Shown here: one piece after another, positions 1-8,534 of the stretch
Layout: every line of letters begins with the position of its first letter
Position numbering within the stretch: position 1 is the first letter of the stretch
Origin: Pseudomonadota bacterium
GTDB taxonomy: Bacteria; Pseudomonadota; Alphaproteobacteria; Rhizobiales; Devosiaceae
DNA length: 64,000 nucleotides
Assembly (NCBI GenBank): GCA_023391095.1
Contig: JAEWBN010000012.1
Coordinates: 38,072-102,071 of the forward strand
Direction of reading: 5' to 3'
Made by a program: the position numbers and the translations under genes
The notes under the pieces: generated by a model
What the model saw: only the letters and a program-made list of their open reading frames with translations
What the model was told of the DNA's origin: nothing
Databases searched by the model: none

Positions 1-691
1 CGCTCCAGTTCAGCGTGCCGAACCAGAGCGCGCCGCTTTCCTCGCCCGCGCCCATGCCGGGCGCATTGCGCTCGGCGGCGAAGTAGGGGACGCCACCATG
101 CGAGGTGGTGATGCGGCGGCTTTCGCGCTGGATGACGCCGTGGACGAAGGGCTCGCGCCGCATGCGGAACTCGTCGCCCCAGCGGCCGTCGAGATGGTTG
201 AGCACATATTCATGGGACTGCGGCAGGTAGAAAGTGCCGGACATGATGCGGCTGAGGTGGAGGGTATTCTTGCCCTCATTGCGGACCTCGACACGGCGCG
301 AAATGAGACCAGCCGATTCAATGGTGCGGTAAACCAGCGTGATCCTGGCGCCATGAAGGCTGTCGCGGACGATGAGGCGCAGGGTGTCGCCATCGACTTC
401 AGCGCCTTCAAAGCGCAGGACAAAGCCGCGAATGCCGGCGTCGGAATAGCCGTCGATGCTGCGTTCATCGGAGGCACCGGCTTCGCCCGTGGCAAGCTCC
501 TGATGCGTCTGCTGCATCACATATTCCATGGCGAAGACCGGGCCGCGCTGGGCTGCGGGATAGTCTTCGGGGCGGGGCAGTTTTGCGCCATACCAAGTCT
601 GGATCAGGTCCCCTTCCGGGCTCACGCCAAGAGCGTAGGCAGCGTCGCCGCTTTCCAGAATCCAATAGTTTTCGCTTGCAATGATCGGCAC
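1..691 (-). CDS. alpha-galactosidase, GH36-type, N-terminal part only
   Basis: The gene runs off the left edge, so only about 230 N-terminal residues are visible. They match the N-terminal beta-sandwich of family GH36 alpha-galactosidases: an opening ENYWILESGDAAYALGV followed by a WYGAKL stretch, then RIMSGTFYLP, a LDGRWGDEF segment and SRRITTSHGG. These enzymes release terminal alpha-galactose from raffinose- or melibiose-type sugars. The catalytic (beta/alpha)8 barrel lies outside the window. I chose the GTG at 691 because a GAGG ribosome-binding site sits 8 bases upstream and the family N-terminus starts there. It is divergent from an aldose epimerase, which fits galactoside use. The family call is fairly safe; the substrate is inferred. 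Confidence 0.8.
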   Translation of the reverse strand, partial: MPIIASENYWILESGDAAYALGVSPEGDLIQTWYGAKLPRPEDYPAAQRGPVFAMEYVMQQTHQELATGEAGASDERSIDGYSDAGIRGFVLRFEGAEVDGDTLRLIVRDSLHGARITLVYRTIESAGLISRRVEVRNEGKNTLHLSRIMSGTFYLPQSHEYVLNHLDGRWGDEFRMRREPFVHGVIQRESRRITTSHGGVPYFAAERNAPGMGAGEESGALWFGTLNWS

Positions 692-727
692 GTCTCCACC
701 CTCATAAATCGGCGCCTGAGCGGCGCC

Positions 728-776
728 TTGACATTAATATATCATACAAATAGACAGGATATATCGTATCGTCAAT
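728..776. promoter_or_regulatory. divergent promoter region with two direct repeats (candidate operator)
   Basis: The 97-bp gap between the galactosidase and the epimerase is much more A/T-rich than its surroundings. It holds TTGACA (728-733) on the plus strand. On the minus strand TTGACG (776-771) is followed after 17 bases by TATTTG (753-748). Two copies of ATATATCRTA lie at 737-746 and 759-768, exactly 22 bp (two helical turns) apart and overlapping the promoter elements. That geometry suits a dimeric repressor of sugar genes. The regulator itself is not visible here. Confidence 0.45.
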
Positions 777-788
777 CGGGGGGAGGCC

Positions 789-1697
789 GTGGCGTTGAAC
801 GATAGCTTCAGCCCGATAAAGTTAGCAGACTGTTGCCTTCGAGCAGAGCTTTCGCCCGCCTATGGCGGTGCTATGGTCAGCCTAATGCTAAAAAGGCCAA
901 ACGGCGACTGGGTGCCGGTACTCGATGCCGTTCCGGACCCGTCCAGGCCCTTGCCGTTTTCGCTCGGCTGCAATGTGCTGGCGCCGTTTTCAAACCGGAT
1001 CTCTGGTGGCGGTTTTTGGCATGACGGCGCCTTCCAGGCTCTGGCGCCCAATATCGAGGGCGAGCCCTATCCCAATCACGGAAATGCCTTCGCCTCGGCA
1101 TGGACAGTGGAGACCCGGAGCGAGACGGAAGCGGTTCTGACCCTCAGCTCGGATGGCCCGGGGCCGTTTCGCTACGAGGGGCTGCTAACCTATCGGCTCG
1201 CCGATGAGGAGTTTGTGGCCCAGCTGGTTCTGACGAACAGGGGCGAAGGTGCCCTGCCGTTTGGCGGCGGGTTCCATCCCTGGTTCAAGCGGACGGCAGA
1301 GACGCGGCTGCGGTTTCGGGCGGATGGGGTCTGGACCGAGACAGCGGACCACCTTCCTGAACACTATATCCTGCTCGGCGCGATGCCGGACCGGGACCAT
1401 CGGGATGGGCGGGGCCTGCCTGATGGGTTCACCAATGTGGCCTATGCGGGCTGGGATGGGGTCGCGGAACTGACCTGGCCGGACGAGGGGTGGGGCGTGA
1501 CCATGACGGCGGATGCGCCGCTTTCGGTCCTGATGCTTTACACGCCGGGGCGGGATGCGGGGTTTTTCAGCCTCGAGCCCGTCAGCCACACCGTGGATGC
1601 CCATAACAGGACTGGCGAGGGCGTCGTGCGCCCGGCCATACTGGGCAGCGGCGAAAGCCTGACACTGACAATGCGGCTCAAGCCGCACCTGCTTTAA
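789..1697 (+). CDS. aldose 1-epimerase (mutarotase) family protein
   Basis: This 302-residue protein belongs to the galactose-mutarotase-like superfamily and should interconvert alpha and beta anomers of an aldose such as galactose. The diagnostic residues are present in order: NR at 69-70, His97 in PNHGNAF, His163 in GGGFHPWF and the catalytic-base position Glu263 in SLEPVSHTVDAHN. The length is usual for the family. The GTG start at 789 follows a strong GGGGGGAGG ribosome-binding site. It sits divergently from an alpha-galactosidase and 17 bp before the M24-fold gene, so it probably processes sugar released by the galactosidase. The exact sugar cannot be read from sequence. Confidence 0.88.
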   Translation: MALNDSFSPIKLADCCLRAELSPAYGGAMVSLMLKRPNGDWVPVLDAVPDPSRPLPFSLGCNVLAPFSNRISGGGFWHDGAFQALAPNIEGEPYPNHGNAFASAWTVETRSETEAVLTLSSDGPGPFRYEGLLTYRLADEEFVAQLVLTNRGEGALPFGGGFHPWFKRTAETRLRFRADGVWTETADHLPEHYILLGAMPDRDHRDGRGLPDGFTNVAYAGWDGVAELTWPDEGWGVTMTADAPLSVLMLYTPGRDAGFFSLEPVSHTVDAHNRTGEGVVRPAILGSGESLTLTMRLKPHLL

Positions 1698-1714
1698 GAC
1701 TTCTGGAGGAAGCC

Positions 1715-3076
1715 ATGACCATTCGCCTGGCGCAGATCGACCTGCCCGATTTCGGAGCCCTGGGGGTGCAGCCGCAAGTGCCGGGACATGTCTTTGCTAC
1801 GCGGGCGGATGAGGCCCTGCGGCGTGCCGGGACGGACTGGCTCGCCGTCTATGCCGACCGCGAGCATTTCGGCAATATCGCTTTCCTTTCCGGCTTCGAG
1901 CCGCGGTTCGAAGAAGCGCTGCTGCTGCTCGGCAAGGGCGGCAAGCGCGTGCTGCTGACCGGCAATGAGTCCGAAAGCTATGCGGCGCTGGCCGGCCTGC
2001 CCGATCTCACCGTGCTTTTGATGCAGGGCTTCAGCCTCATGGGGCAGGACCGCAGCAGCTATCCCCTCCTCGGCAATCGGCTCGTCGATGCCGGGCTCGA
2101 GGCGGGGGACAGCGTCGGCCTTGTCGGCTGGAAATATATGAATGCCGATATGGGCGAAACCGCGCCGGGCTATTTCGTGCCTGACTTCGTGGTCGAGGCG
2201 ATTGCCGGGGTTGCCGGCGGACGGCAGCAGCTCAGCGAACAGACCCAAGTCCTGTGCCATCCGGCGACGGGTCTGCGCACGCTGCTCGATGTGCACCAGA
2301 TCGCGGCCTTCGAATGGATCGCGGCCAAGGTCTCGAGCGATATGTGGCCTGTGGTCAGCGGCGCCAAGGTGGGCGAAAGCGAGTTCGAGGCGCTGTCGCG
2401 CCTGCCCTATGACGGCACGCCGATCAATGTGCACACGATGTTCGCTTCGGTCAGCGCCGGAGAAAGCATGATCGGTCTGCGGAGCCCGACGGCAAGGCGG
2501 GTGAGCAAGGGCGATGGCGTCACCACCGCGCTTGGCTATTGGGGGGCGCTGTCGTCGCGCGCGGGGCTCCTCGATGACGGCAATGACGATTTCCTTGCCA
2601 TCGCCAGAGCCTATTTTGCCGGCATCTGCACCTGGTACGAGACGGCAGGCATTGGCGTTGAAGGCGGGGAGGTCGATCGGATCGTTGGCGAAAAGCTGGC
2701 CGAGGGTGGCCTGCGCTCAACGCTCAATCCGGGGCATCTGGGGGGACATGAGGAATGGCTGCATTCGCCGATCCGTCCGGGTTCGAAGGAGAAGATCGCC
2801 AGCGGCATGCTGATGCAGGTGGATATTATCCCGACGCCCATCCCGGCGGGCTGGTCGCTCAACTGCGAGGATACGGTGGTGTTTGCCGATGCCGATCTGC
2901 GCCGATCGCTGCAGGACAATTACCCGGAGGCCTGGGCGCGGATCGAGAAGCGGCGCGCTTTCATGGCCGACAAGATCGGCGTCAGCCTGCGGGACGATAT
3001 CCTGCCGCTGTCGTCCAATCCGCTCTATCTGCCGCCGTTCTGGCTCAAACCCGATCATGTTCTGACGCGGGCCTAG
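1715..3076 (+). CDS. M24 (pita-bread fold) family protein, probably metal-free
   Basis: The 453-residue product has the two-part layout of M24 peptidases and creatinases: an N-terminal creatinase-like domain (about 1-180) and a C-terminal pita-bread domain (about 190-450). The usual metal-site residues are largely missing. Where active aminopeptidases have two aspartates, this protein reads GDGVTTALGYWGALSSR (266-282) with none in the expected places. One expected glutamate is replaced by Asp370. His345/His350 in GGHEEWLH and Glu385 in NCEDTVVF remain. It may therefore be a non-metal hydrolase, like creatinase, or a pseudoenzyme. It is co-transcribed with the epimerase (17-bp gap, GGAGGAAGCC ribosome-binding site). 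The substrate is unknown. Confidence 0.7.
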   Translation: MTIRLAQIDLPDFGALGVQPQVPGHVFATRADEALRRAGTDWLAVYADREHFGNIAFLSGFEPRFEEALLLLGKGGKRVLLTGNESESYAALAGLPDLTVLLMQGFSLMGQDRSSYPLLGNRLVDAGLEAGDSVGLVGWKYMNADMGETAPGYFVPDFVVEAIAGVAGGRQQLSEQTQVLCHPATGLRTLLDVHQIAAFEWIAAKVSSDMWPVVSGAKVGESEFEALSRLPYDGTPINVHTMFASVSAGESMIGLRSPTARRVSKGDGVTTALGYWGALSSRAGLLDDGNDDFLAIARAYFAGICTWYETAGIGVEGGEVDRIVGEKLAEGGLRSTLNPGHLGGHEEWLHSPIRPGSKEKIASGMLMQVDIIPTPIPAGWSLNCEDTVVFADADLRRSLQDNYPEAWARIEKRRAFMADKIGVSLRDDILPLSSNPLYLPPFWLKPDHVLTRA

Positions 3077-3149
3077 CCCGCGGTTCTGGATTACACCCAG
3101 TTAGGTTCTGACGGTCACATGAGAAGCGGGGGCTGGGGTAGCCCGGCCC

Positions 3150-3647
3150 TTATGCTTTGCGGCGATACTGGAACAGCATGGCGAAGCCGAGCAGGGCGAC
3201 GACGGCCAACGAGATCAGGGCGTTGTAGCCGGCCAGCGAAATGCCGAGGAAGCGGAACTGGACGACATCGCAGCCGATGACCGGCTGAAGGTCGTTGAGC
3301 GCGTCCATGGAGAAGGTTTCGCCAATGCCGGTGCAGGCGGTGGGACCGGGCCAGAAGCCCCATTCGACGCCGGAATGGAAAATCCCGAGATAGGCGCCCC
3401 AGGCAAAGAGGGCCGCGACAATGGCCATGCCGACATACCAGGCCGGCACCGGCAGGCGGTTCCAGAGCAAGAGGATCAGCGCCAGAAGCGGCAGGCCCCA
3501 GTAATAGGGCATGCGCTGTTCAAGGCAGAGCTCGCAGGGCTGGAGCCCCCCGATATACTGGCTCGCCAAGGCGCCCAGAATGGTGACGAGGCCCAGAAGA
3601 AAAGCAAGGCCGGTGGCGATCTTGTCGAGGGGTCGGTTGGCGGTCAT
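3150..3647 (-). CDS. dsbB: disulfide bond formation protein B (DsbB family)
   Basis: This inner-membrane protein reoxidises the periplasmic thiol oxidase DsbA and passes electrons to quinone. The 165-residue product has four hydrophobic segments (about 10-30, 47-62, 70-90 and 138-157). It has the first-loop redox pair C38-E-L-C41 in QPCELC and a second-loop pair C105/C126 in PTACTG and IGCDVV, the DsbB arrangement. I used the ATG at 3647. An in-frame ATG at 3680 and TTG at 3698 would add proline/serine-rich residues not typical of the family. No dsbA lies next to it. It converges with the M24-fold gene, and the 73-bp gap shows no clear terminator. Confidence 0.85.
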   Translation of the reverse strand: MTANRPLDKIATGLAFLLGLVTILGALASQYIGGLQPCELCLEQRMPYYWGLPLLALILLLWNRLPVPAWYVGMAIVAALFAWGAYLGIFHSGVEWGFWPGPTACTGIGETFSMDALNDLQPVIGCDVVQFRFLGISLAGYNALISLAVVALLGFAMLFQYRRKA

Positions 3648-3723
3648 GAGGGGACTCTTGGTGGACGCTGGCGAGGGCATAGACCCCGCTTGTGGCAAAA
3701 TCCAGAAGGCAACGGTGGTTTGA

Positions 3724-4551
3724 TCAGTCGCCGGGCAGGGTGATGCCCAGCGCCCGGCGCAGGGCTATGGCGTTTTGCGGGGCGTGCAGTTTGTCCTCGT
3801 GGACGAAATAGGCATAGGTGTCCTGGCAAGCGGCCTGCCAGGCGGCGATGGTGTCCGCCCAGCTTTTGATGTCGGCGTCAGTATAGGTTTGGGCATCGGC
3901 GCGCGCCGGTCCCTGCAGGCGGCAATAGGCGAAATCGGCGGTCAGCTCGCGGGAGGGATTATCCGCCGTATCGGCGATGACGCGGGCGATGTTGTGCTTT
4001 TCGAAGAGGGCGCGCGCCTCCGGGGTGTTGAAACTCGCATGGCGCGGCTCGACGGCGTGGCGGATGGTGGTGACGCCGGTGGCCTCGAGATAGGGCGGGG
4101 CCTTGGCGCCATCGGCCTTTTTGGCGAGGGCGAGGTAGGCGTCGATGTCCCTGGGCAGCAGCGCGAGGAAGGTGCCGAAGACGTCAGGGTCGAAGGCGAG
4201 GTTGGGCGGCAATTGCCAGACAAAGGGGCCGAGGCGGCTGCCGAGCGCGAGCGGGCCGGAGCCAAGGAAATTGGCGAGGATCTGCTCGACGCCCTTGAGG
4301 CGCTTGATATGGGTGACCAGTTGCGGGCCTTTTACGGAGAACTGGAAGTCGTCAGGCGTTTCGCCGGCCCAGCGGGCAAAGCTCTCCGGCTTCTGCGTGG
4401 CGCGGAAGGTGGCGTTGATCTCGATGCTGGTGAGGCGGCTCGCGGCATAGGCGAGCTCTTTCTTTTGCACCAGACCTTCGGGAAAGAAGGTGCCGCGCCA
4501 GGGCTCGAACACCCATCCCGCCGTGCCCGTTCGCACTGTTGCCTTGGCCAT
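3724..4551 (-). CDS. DUF72 domain-containing protein (YecE-like)
   Basis: The 275-residue product matches the DUF72/YecE family, a TIM-barrel-like fold of unknown biochemical role. Seen directly are the opening GTAGWVFEPWRGTFFPEGL, the EINATFRATQKPESFARWA segment and DFQFSVKGPQLVTH, which are the conserved core blocks. The ATG at 4551 is preceded by GGAGG, so the 17 extra upstream codons are probably not translated. It follows a 76-bp gap from dsbB on the same strand and is divergent from the nuclease-like gene. No function should be assigned beyond the family. Confidence 0.85.
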   Translation of the reverse strand: MAKATVRTGTAGWVFEPWRGTFFPEGLVQKKELAYAASRLTSIEINATFRATQKPESFARWAGETPDDFQFSVKGPQLVTHIKRLKGVEQILANFLGSGPLALGSRLGPFVWQLPPNLAFDPDVFGTFLALLPRDIDAYLALAKKADGAKAPPYLEATGVTTIRHAVEPRHASFNTPEARALFEKHNIARVIADTADNPSRELTADFAYCRLQGPARADAQTYTDADIKSWADTIAAWQAACQDTYAYFVHEDKLHAPQNAIALRRALGITLPGD

Positions 4552-4685
4552 TGTCGCGTCCTCCTGTCGGGCGAGAGTGGCGCTGTTGCAACGGCTTGGC
4601 AATGGTGTGCTGCGCAGGGCGTTTGGTAATCATTTTTTGCCTTATTTGGGTGCATGGTGAATGAAACCTTTCGGGGGCATCTGTC

Positions 4686-5495
4686 TTGTTCGCCGTGACC
4701 GTCCTGTCTCTTGCCGCCGCGATGATTGCCGGCGTGATGCCTGCCAAAGCGACCGCCTGCGAGGGCCTGCGCATGGTCAATGGCGGCCGCGTGGTGAGTG
4801 TCACCGATGGCGACACGGTGGTGCTCGATTCGGGGCTGGTGGTGCGTCTGATCGGCACGCAGGCGCCCAAACTGCCGCTGGGGCGAGAAGATTTCCCGAC
4901 ATGGCCGAAAGCCGACGAGGCCAAGGCGGCACTTGAAACGCTGTTGCTCAACAAGCATGTGCGCCTCGGCTATGGCGGCGAGGAAGTGGATCGCTATGAC
5001 CGCGCGCTGGCGCATGTGTTTGTCGAGACCGGCGGCGAGCCGGTCTGGGCGCAGCACCATATGGTGGCGACGGGACTGGCGCGGGTCTATTCCTTTCCCG
5101 ATAACCGCAAGTGCCTGGCCCAGTTGATGGCGGCCGAAGGGCAGGCGCGCGCGGAACGGCTTGGCATCTGGGCCGATCCCTATTACAGCGTGCGGGCGGC
5201 AGATCGCCCCGAATCCCTGTTGGACCGCGTGGGCCAATATGAACTGGTCGAAGGGCGGGTGCTGCTGGCGGAGAAAAGCGGGGGTCGGGTCTACCTCAAC
5301 TTTGGCCGTCACTGGAAAGAAGACTTTACCGGCGTCATCGAGGCGTCGGCCCTGAAGCTGTTCGCAGCCGAAGGACAGGATCCGGCGTCGCTGGGGGGCG
5401 CGCTGGTGAGAATACGTGGATGGGTGGACGAACGGGACGGTCCGCGCATCGAAATTACCCATCCCGAACAGATCGAGGTTCTGGCTAGGCCATGA
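4686..5495 (+). CDS. secreted thermonuclease (SNase-like) domain protein
   Basis: The 269-residue product starts with a signal peptide (hydrophobic stretch about 3-22, likely cleavage after AKA) followed by a staphylococcal-nuclease-like OB fold (about 30-160). Recognisable landmarks are VVSVTDGDTVVLDSG (35-50), VRLIGTQAPK (53-62) and DRYDRALAHVF. The C-terminal third (about 170-265) resembles a second OB-like domain. The start is TTG at 4686, since an in-frame stop at 4662 leaves no ATG; a GGGGG run lies 8 bases upstream. It overlaps the following protease gene by 4 bases, so the two are cotranslated. Whether it is an active nuclease is uncertain. Confidence 0.75.
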   Translation: MFAVTVLSLAAAMIAGVMPAKATACEGLRMVNGGRVVSVTDGDTVVLDSGLVVRLIGTQAPKLPLGREDFPTWPKADEAKAALETLLLNKHVRLGYGGEEVDRYDRALAHVFVETGGEPVWAQHHMVATGLARVYSFPDNRKCLAQLMAAEGQARAERLGIWADPYYSVRAADRPESLLDRVGQYELVEGRVLLAEKSGGRVYLNFGRHWKEDFTGVIEASALKLFAAEGQDPASLGGALVRIRGWVDERDGPRIEITHPEQIEVLARP

Positions 5496-6970
5496 GCGCG
5501 CTTTTCGGCACCAAGGCCCTCCGCATGACCGTGCTGGCGACGAGCATTCTTGCGCTCGCCGCCTGTTCGTCGCTGACGGGCTCCAATATCCAGGTCGGCC
5601 GCACCGGCGACAACCCGGCTCCCACCGTCGTGCCCGCCGGCACCCAGCCGGATGACGCGGTGATCGGCCTCCGCGAGCATCCGCGCATCGTTGCGGCCTA
5701 TGGCGGGGTCTATTCCGACCGGCAGGCCGAGATCATGGTGGCGCGCATCGTGGGGCGGCTGCTGGCGGCGGCCAACCAGCCCAATGCCAAGTTCCAGGTG
5801 ACCATCCTCGATACGTCAGAGGTCAACGCTTTCGCGCTGCCGGGCGGCTATATCTATGTGACGCGCGGCATTCTGGCGCTGGCTTCGGATACGAGCGAAC
5901 TGGCCGCTGTGCTGGCGCACGAAATTGCCCACGTGACGCTGCGTCATGCGCGCGCCCGCACGGACAAGACGCGCAACACCCAGATCGTCGATCGGGTGAT
6001 TACCGGCATTTTCGGCGGCGACAATTCGGCCGATGCCACGGCCAGCCGCACCCAGCAGTCGCTGGCCGCCTTCAGCCAGAACCAGGAACTGGAAGCGGAC
6101 AAGGAAGGCATCAAGTTTGCCGGCAAGGCGGGCTATGACCCGCAGGCCGCGGCGCGGTTCCTGGGCGTGATGAGCCGCTTTGCCGCCTTCTCTTCGGGCG
6201 CCAGCAAGGGCGATGACGGGTTCCTGTCGTCCCATCCCTCGACGCCTTCACGCATCGAGACGGCGATGAGCACGGCGCGCGGGATGTTTGGCAGCGCGGT
6301 TTCGGGCGAAACCGACCGGGAAGCCTATCTCTCGGCCATTTCGGGCCTGACCTTCGGCGACAGTCCCTCGCAGGGCTCGATCATCGGCCAGAGGTTCGTG
6401 CATCCGGGGTCCAAGTTCACCTTTACCGTGCCCGCGGGCTATACGCTGCAGAATGCGCAAAGCGCGGTGGTAGGCGTGGCCGGCGACGGGGAAGCGGTGC
6501 GCTTCGACAGCGCGGTTGTGCAGCCCAATATGGCGCTGACCGACTATCTCAAGTCAGGCTGGATCGCCGGGCTCAAGGCGGACACCGTCACCGCCCATAA
6601 TTACAACGGCATCGAAATGGCCTCGGGCCTGGCGCAGACCGACCAGTGGTTCTTCCGCGTGGCGGTGATGCGGCTCGACGGGGAAGTCTACCGCTTCATC
6701 TTTGCCGCCAAGGCGGACAGCCAGCGCTTTGCCGCCGGCGCCGAGGCGACGCTGAAGAGCTTCCGGCGCACCGAGCCGAGCGACCTCAGCCAGATCCGCA
6801 AGTTCTCGATCCGCCTCGTCACGGCGCGGAGCGGGGAAACGGCGGACCGGCTGGCCCGGCAGATGGCGCCCATTGCCGGGGCCAATGACCTCTTCTACAT
6901 CCTCAACAATCTTTATCCCGGCGATCCGGTGACACCGGGCCAGCGCTACAAGATCGTGGTGTTGCAGTAG
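5492..6970 (+). CDS. M48 family zinc metalloprotease, lipoprotein
   Basis: This 492-residue protein carries a lipoprotein signal (LALAAC lipobox, Cys25). Its M48 peptidase domain has the zinc motif H143-E-I-A-H147 inside VLAHEIAHVTLRH, and a third ligand is expected in ELEADKEG near residue 200. A C-terminal region from about 430 (SGETADRLARQM through PGQRYKIVVLQ) resembles a LysM-like or secretion-associated tail. Related periplasmic proteases (BepA type) survey outer-membrane protein assembly, which fits a lipid-anchored periplasmic enzyme. It begins by a 4-base overlap with the nuclease-like gene. The specific role is inferred from family. Confidence 0.85.
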   Translation: MSALFGTKALRMTVLATSILALAACSSLTGSNIQVGRTGDNPAPTVVPAGTQPDDAVIGLREHPRIVAAYGGVYSDRQAEIMVARIVGRLLAAANQPNAKFQVTILDTSEVNAFALPGGYIYVTRGILALASDTSELAAVLAHEIAHVTLRHARARTDKTRNTQIVDRVITGIFGGDNSADATASRTQQSLAAFSQNQELEADKEGIKFAGKAGYDPQAAARFLGVMSRFAAFSSGASKGDDGFLSSHPSTPSRIETAMSTARGMFGSAVSGETDREAYLSAISGLTFGDSPSQGSIIGQRFVHPGSKFTFTVPAGYTLQNAQSAVVGVAGDGEAVRFDSAVVQPNMALTDYLKSGWIAGLKADTVTAHNYNGIEMASGLAQTDQWFFRVAVMRLDGEVYRFIFAAKADSQRFAAGAEATLKSFRRTEPSDLSQIRKFSIRLVTARSGETADRLARQMAPIAGANDLFYILNNLYPGDPVTPGQRYKIVVLQ

Positions 6971-7001
6971 GGACCTGTGGTTCCAGTGGCGGCTGGCTCG
7001 G

Positions 7002-7211
7002 TCAGCCGCCCGGGATCTTGGTGGCCTGTTCGGCGATGATGTCGCCGGTGCCGCCGGCGCCGACGCCGAAGACGTTGAAGAGCGAACTGCCGACGGTGGA
7101 GAAGGTGGCGATCAGCGCCACGCCGATCAGCGTGCCGATCAGAGCATATTCGATGGCTGTCGCGCCTTTGTCATCGCGGCAGAAGTCCGCGATCAGCCTC
7201 TTGCCCGTCAT
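7002..7211 (-). CDS. Flp/Fap-type IVb pilin
   Basis: The 69-residue protein is a Flp-type pilin. It has a short basic leader, the hallmark GATAIEYALIG block with the conserved glutamate, then about 20 hydrophobic residues (GTLIGVALIATFSTVGSSLF). Such pilins build tight-adherence (Tad) pili after cleavage by a prepilin peptidase. No tad or cpa genes are present in the window, so this copy is an orphan here. A GGCGGCTG/CAGCCGCC hairpin (6988-7010) overlaps its 3' end and separates it from the convergent protease gene, but it has no T-run. Confidence 0.88.
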   Translation of the reverse strand: MTGKRLIADFCRDDKGATAIEYALIGTLIGVALIATFSTVGSSLFNVFGVGAGGTGDIIAEQATKIPGG

Positions 7212-7241
7212 GGCGTTCTCCGTGCACGGCGTGCCCCAAAC

Positions 7242-7649
7242 CTAAAGCAGATCGCACAATGCGGCGATCAGCGGTTCGTCGGCGGGCGGCATGGGATAGT
7301 CGCGCAAGGCCTGTGGCCTGACCCATTTGAGAGCCGAATGCTCGCGCGCCTGTGGTGTCCCCTGCCACTTGCGACAGACGTAAAGTGGCATCAACAGATG
7401 AATGTTTTCGTAAGAATGACTGGCGAATGACAATGGAGCCAGGCACGCTTCTTTGGTTTCGATTGCCAGTTCTTCACTCAATTCACGGATCAGCGCGGCT
7501 TCGGGCGTTTCGCCCTGCTCGATCTTGCCGCCCGGAAATTCCCACAGCCCGGCAAGGTTCTTGCCCTCGGGTCGCTGGGCGATGAGCACCCGCCGGTCGG
7601 CGTCGACAAGGGCGCAGGCCACGACGAGAAGGATGGGCTTGTCGCTCAT
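7242..7649 (-). CDS. mutT: Nudix (MutT-type) pyrophosphohydrolase
   Basis: The 135-residue product is a compact Nudix hydrolase that should sanitise the nucleotide pool by hydrolysing oxidised dGTP. The Nudix box is complete, from G41-x5-E47 through x7-R55-E56-L-S-E59-E60, directly after LAGLWEFPGGK, as in MutT. The alternative is a related (deoxy)nucleoside triphosphatase of the same family. Its start overlaps the stop of the upstream GNAT gene by 4 bases, so the two are an operon on the minus strand. In related genomes this pair lies downstream of argJ, as here. Confidence 0.85.
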   Translation of the reverse strand: MSDKPILLVVACALVDADRRVLIAQRPEGKNLAGLWEFPGGKIEQGETPEAALIRELSEELAIETKEACLAPLSFASHSYENIHLLMPLYVCRKWQGTPQAREHSALKWVRPQALRDYPMPPADEPLIAALCDLL

Positions 7650-8398
7650 TTGGGCGCTCCGGGGATGCGGTATGAGTAGTCGTACTGATGGGCATAGCCC
7701 AGGCCGGAATAAAGCGCCTTGGCGGGCTCGTTGTCGGCCTGGACGTTGAGCGCCGCATAGCGGGCGCCCTGGCCACGGGCCCAGGCGAGGCCGGACTGCA
7801 TCATGGCGCGGGCGAGGCCCTGGCGGCGGCGGGTGGGGTCGGTGACCACATTGCCGGTGATGACGATGCCATCGGCCACGGCCATGATGGAAGAGGCAAC
7901 CGCTTCCCCGTCCCGGGTCAGCACCACGCCGGCGGCGGGGATGGTGAAGGCGCCGAGCAGGGCCTGCATGGCCGCCATGGTGGCGTCGTCATAGGCCTGC
8001 AGTTTCCTTGCGGCAGTGAGGAACTTTGGGTCGCTCACCGAAAGGATATGTGCCTCGGCATCGGGCTCGTGCTCGCCCAGTACCATGGCAAAGAGGTGGC
8101 TGGGGTCGATGATCTGCCAGCCGGCTTCGTCCAGCGTGGCGTCGAGTTCGGGCGCCGACAGCGGGGTGATGCGGAAGACCGGCTTGATCTTCTGGCGCAC
8201 CATCCAGGAGGCGGCCGAGATGACGCGCAAGTCGGCATCCTCGTAATCGTCGGGGTCAAAGCACTGGGTGCAATTGGCGCGCTTGGTGTAGCCGCCAGCC
8301 GCGCGGCGGGCCCAGGAGCCGTCCCACTCGAGCTGGAGGCCGGGCCAGGCCAGAAGGCCGGCCCGTTCGAAGGCTTCGACGGAGGGGAATTGGGTCAT
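7646..8398 (-). CDS. GNAT family N-acetyltransferase
   Basis: The 250-residue product carries a C-terminal GNAT fold (about 125-245). The acetyl-CoA-binding motif A is visible as VVTDPTRRRQGLARAMMQSGLAWARGQG, followed by LNVQADNEPAKALYSGLGY. The N-terminal half, with a WARRAAGGYTKRANC block, is shared by a subset of GNAT proteins. The acceptor is unknown. I chose ATG 8398; an in-frame ATG at 8422 would add eight residues. It overlaps mutT by 4 bases and lies 136 bp downstream of argJ, so an argJ-GNAT-mutT transcript is likely. Confidence 0.8.
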   Translation of the reverse strand: MTQFPSVEAFERAGLLAWPGLQLEWDGSWARRAAGGYTKRANCTQCFDPDDYEDADLRVISAASWMVRQKIKPVFRITPLSAPELDATLDEAGWQIIDPSHLFAMVLGEHEPDAEAHILSVSDPKFLTAARKLQAYDDATMAAMQALLGAFTIPAAGVVLTRDGEAVASSIMAVADGIVITGNVVTDPTRRRQGLARAMMQSGLAWARGQGARYAALNVQADNEPAKALYSGLGYAHQYDYSYRIPGAPK

Positions 8399-8470
8399 TG
8401 TCCTTGCACCCAGCGCTCTCATTCACGGGCCGTGATTTTTGCGACGGCCGGGATCGACTTCAATATCTCA

Positions 8471-8500
8471 GGATGGGCCCCGGCCTGCGCCGGGGTGACA
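8471..8500. repeat. short GC-rich hairpin repeat (CCCCGGC...GCCGGGG)
   Basis: The gap between argJ and the GNAT gene holds CCCCGGC (8478-8484), a four-base loop, then GCCGGGG (8489-8495) followed by TGACA. Units like this are commonly dispersed between genes in alphaproteobacteria. It may also act as a weak minus-strand transcription barrier, but there is no T-run. Confidence 0.5.
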
Positions 8501-8534
8501 ACCGCGTTTTACCGGGCGGTCGCCCCTGTGCCTC

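Noticed and set aside
98..805. 235-residue plus-strand frame over the galactosidase
   Set aside because: It lies antisense to a clearly recognisable GH36 N-terminus, has no signals of its own and no family character.
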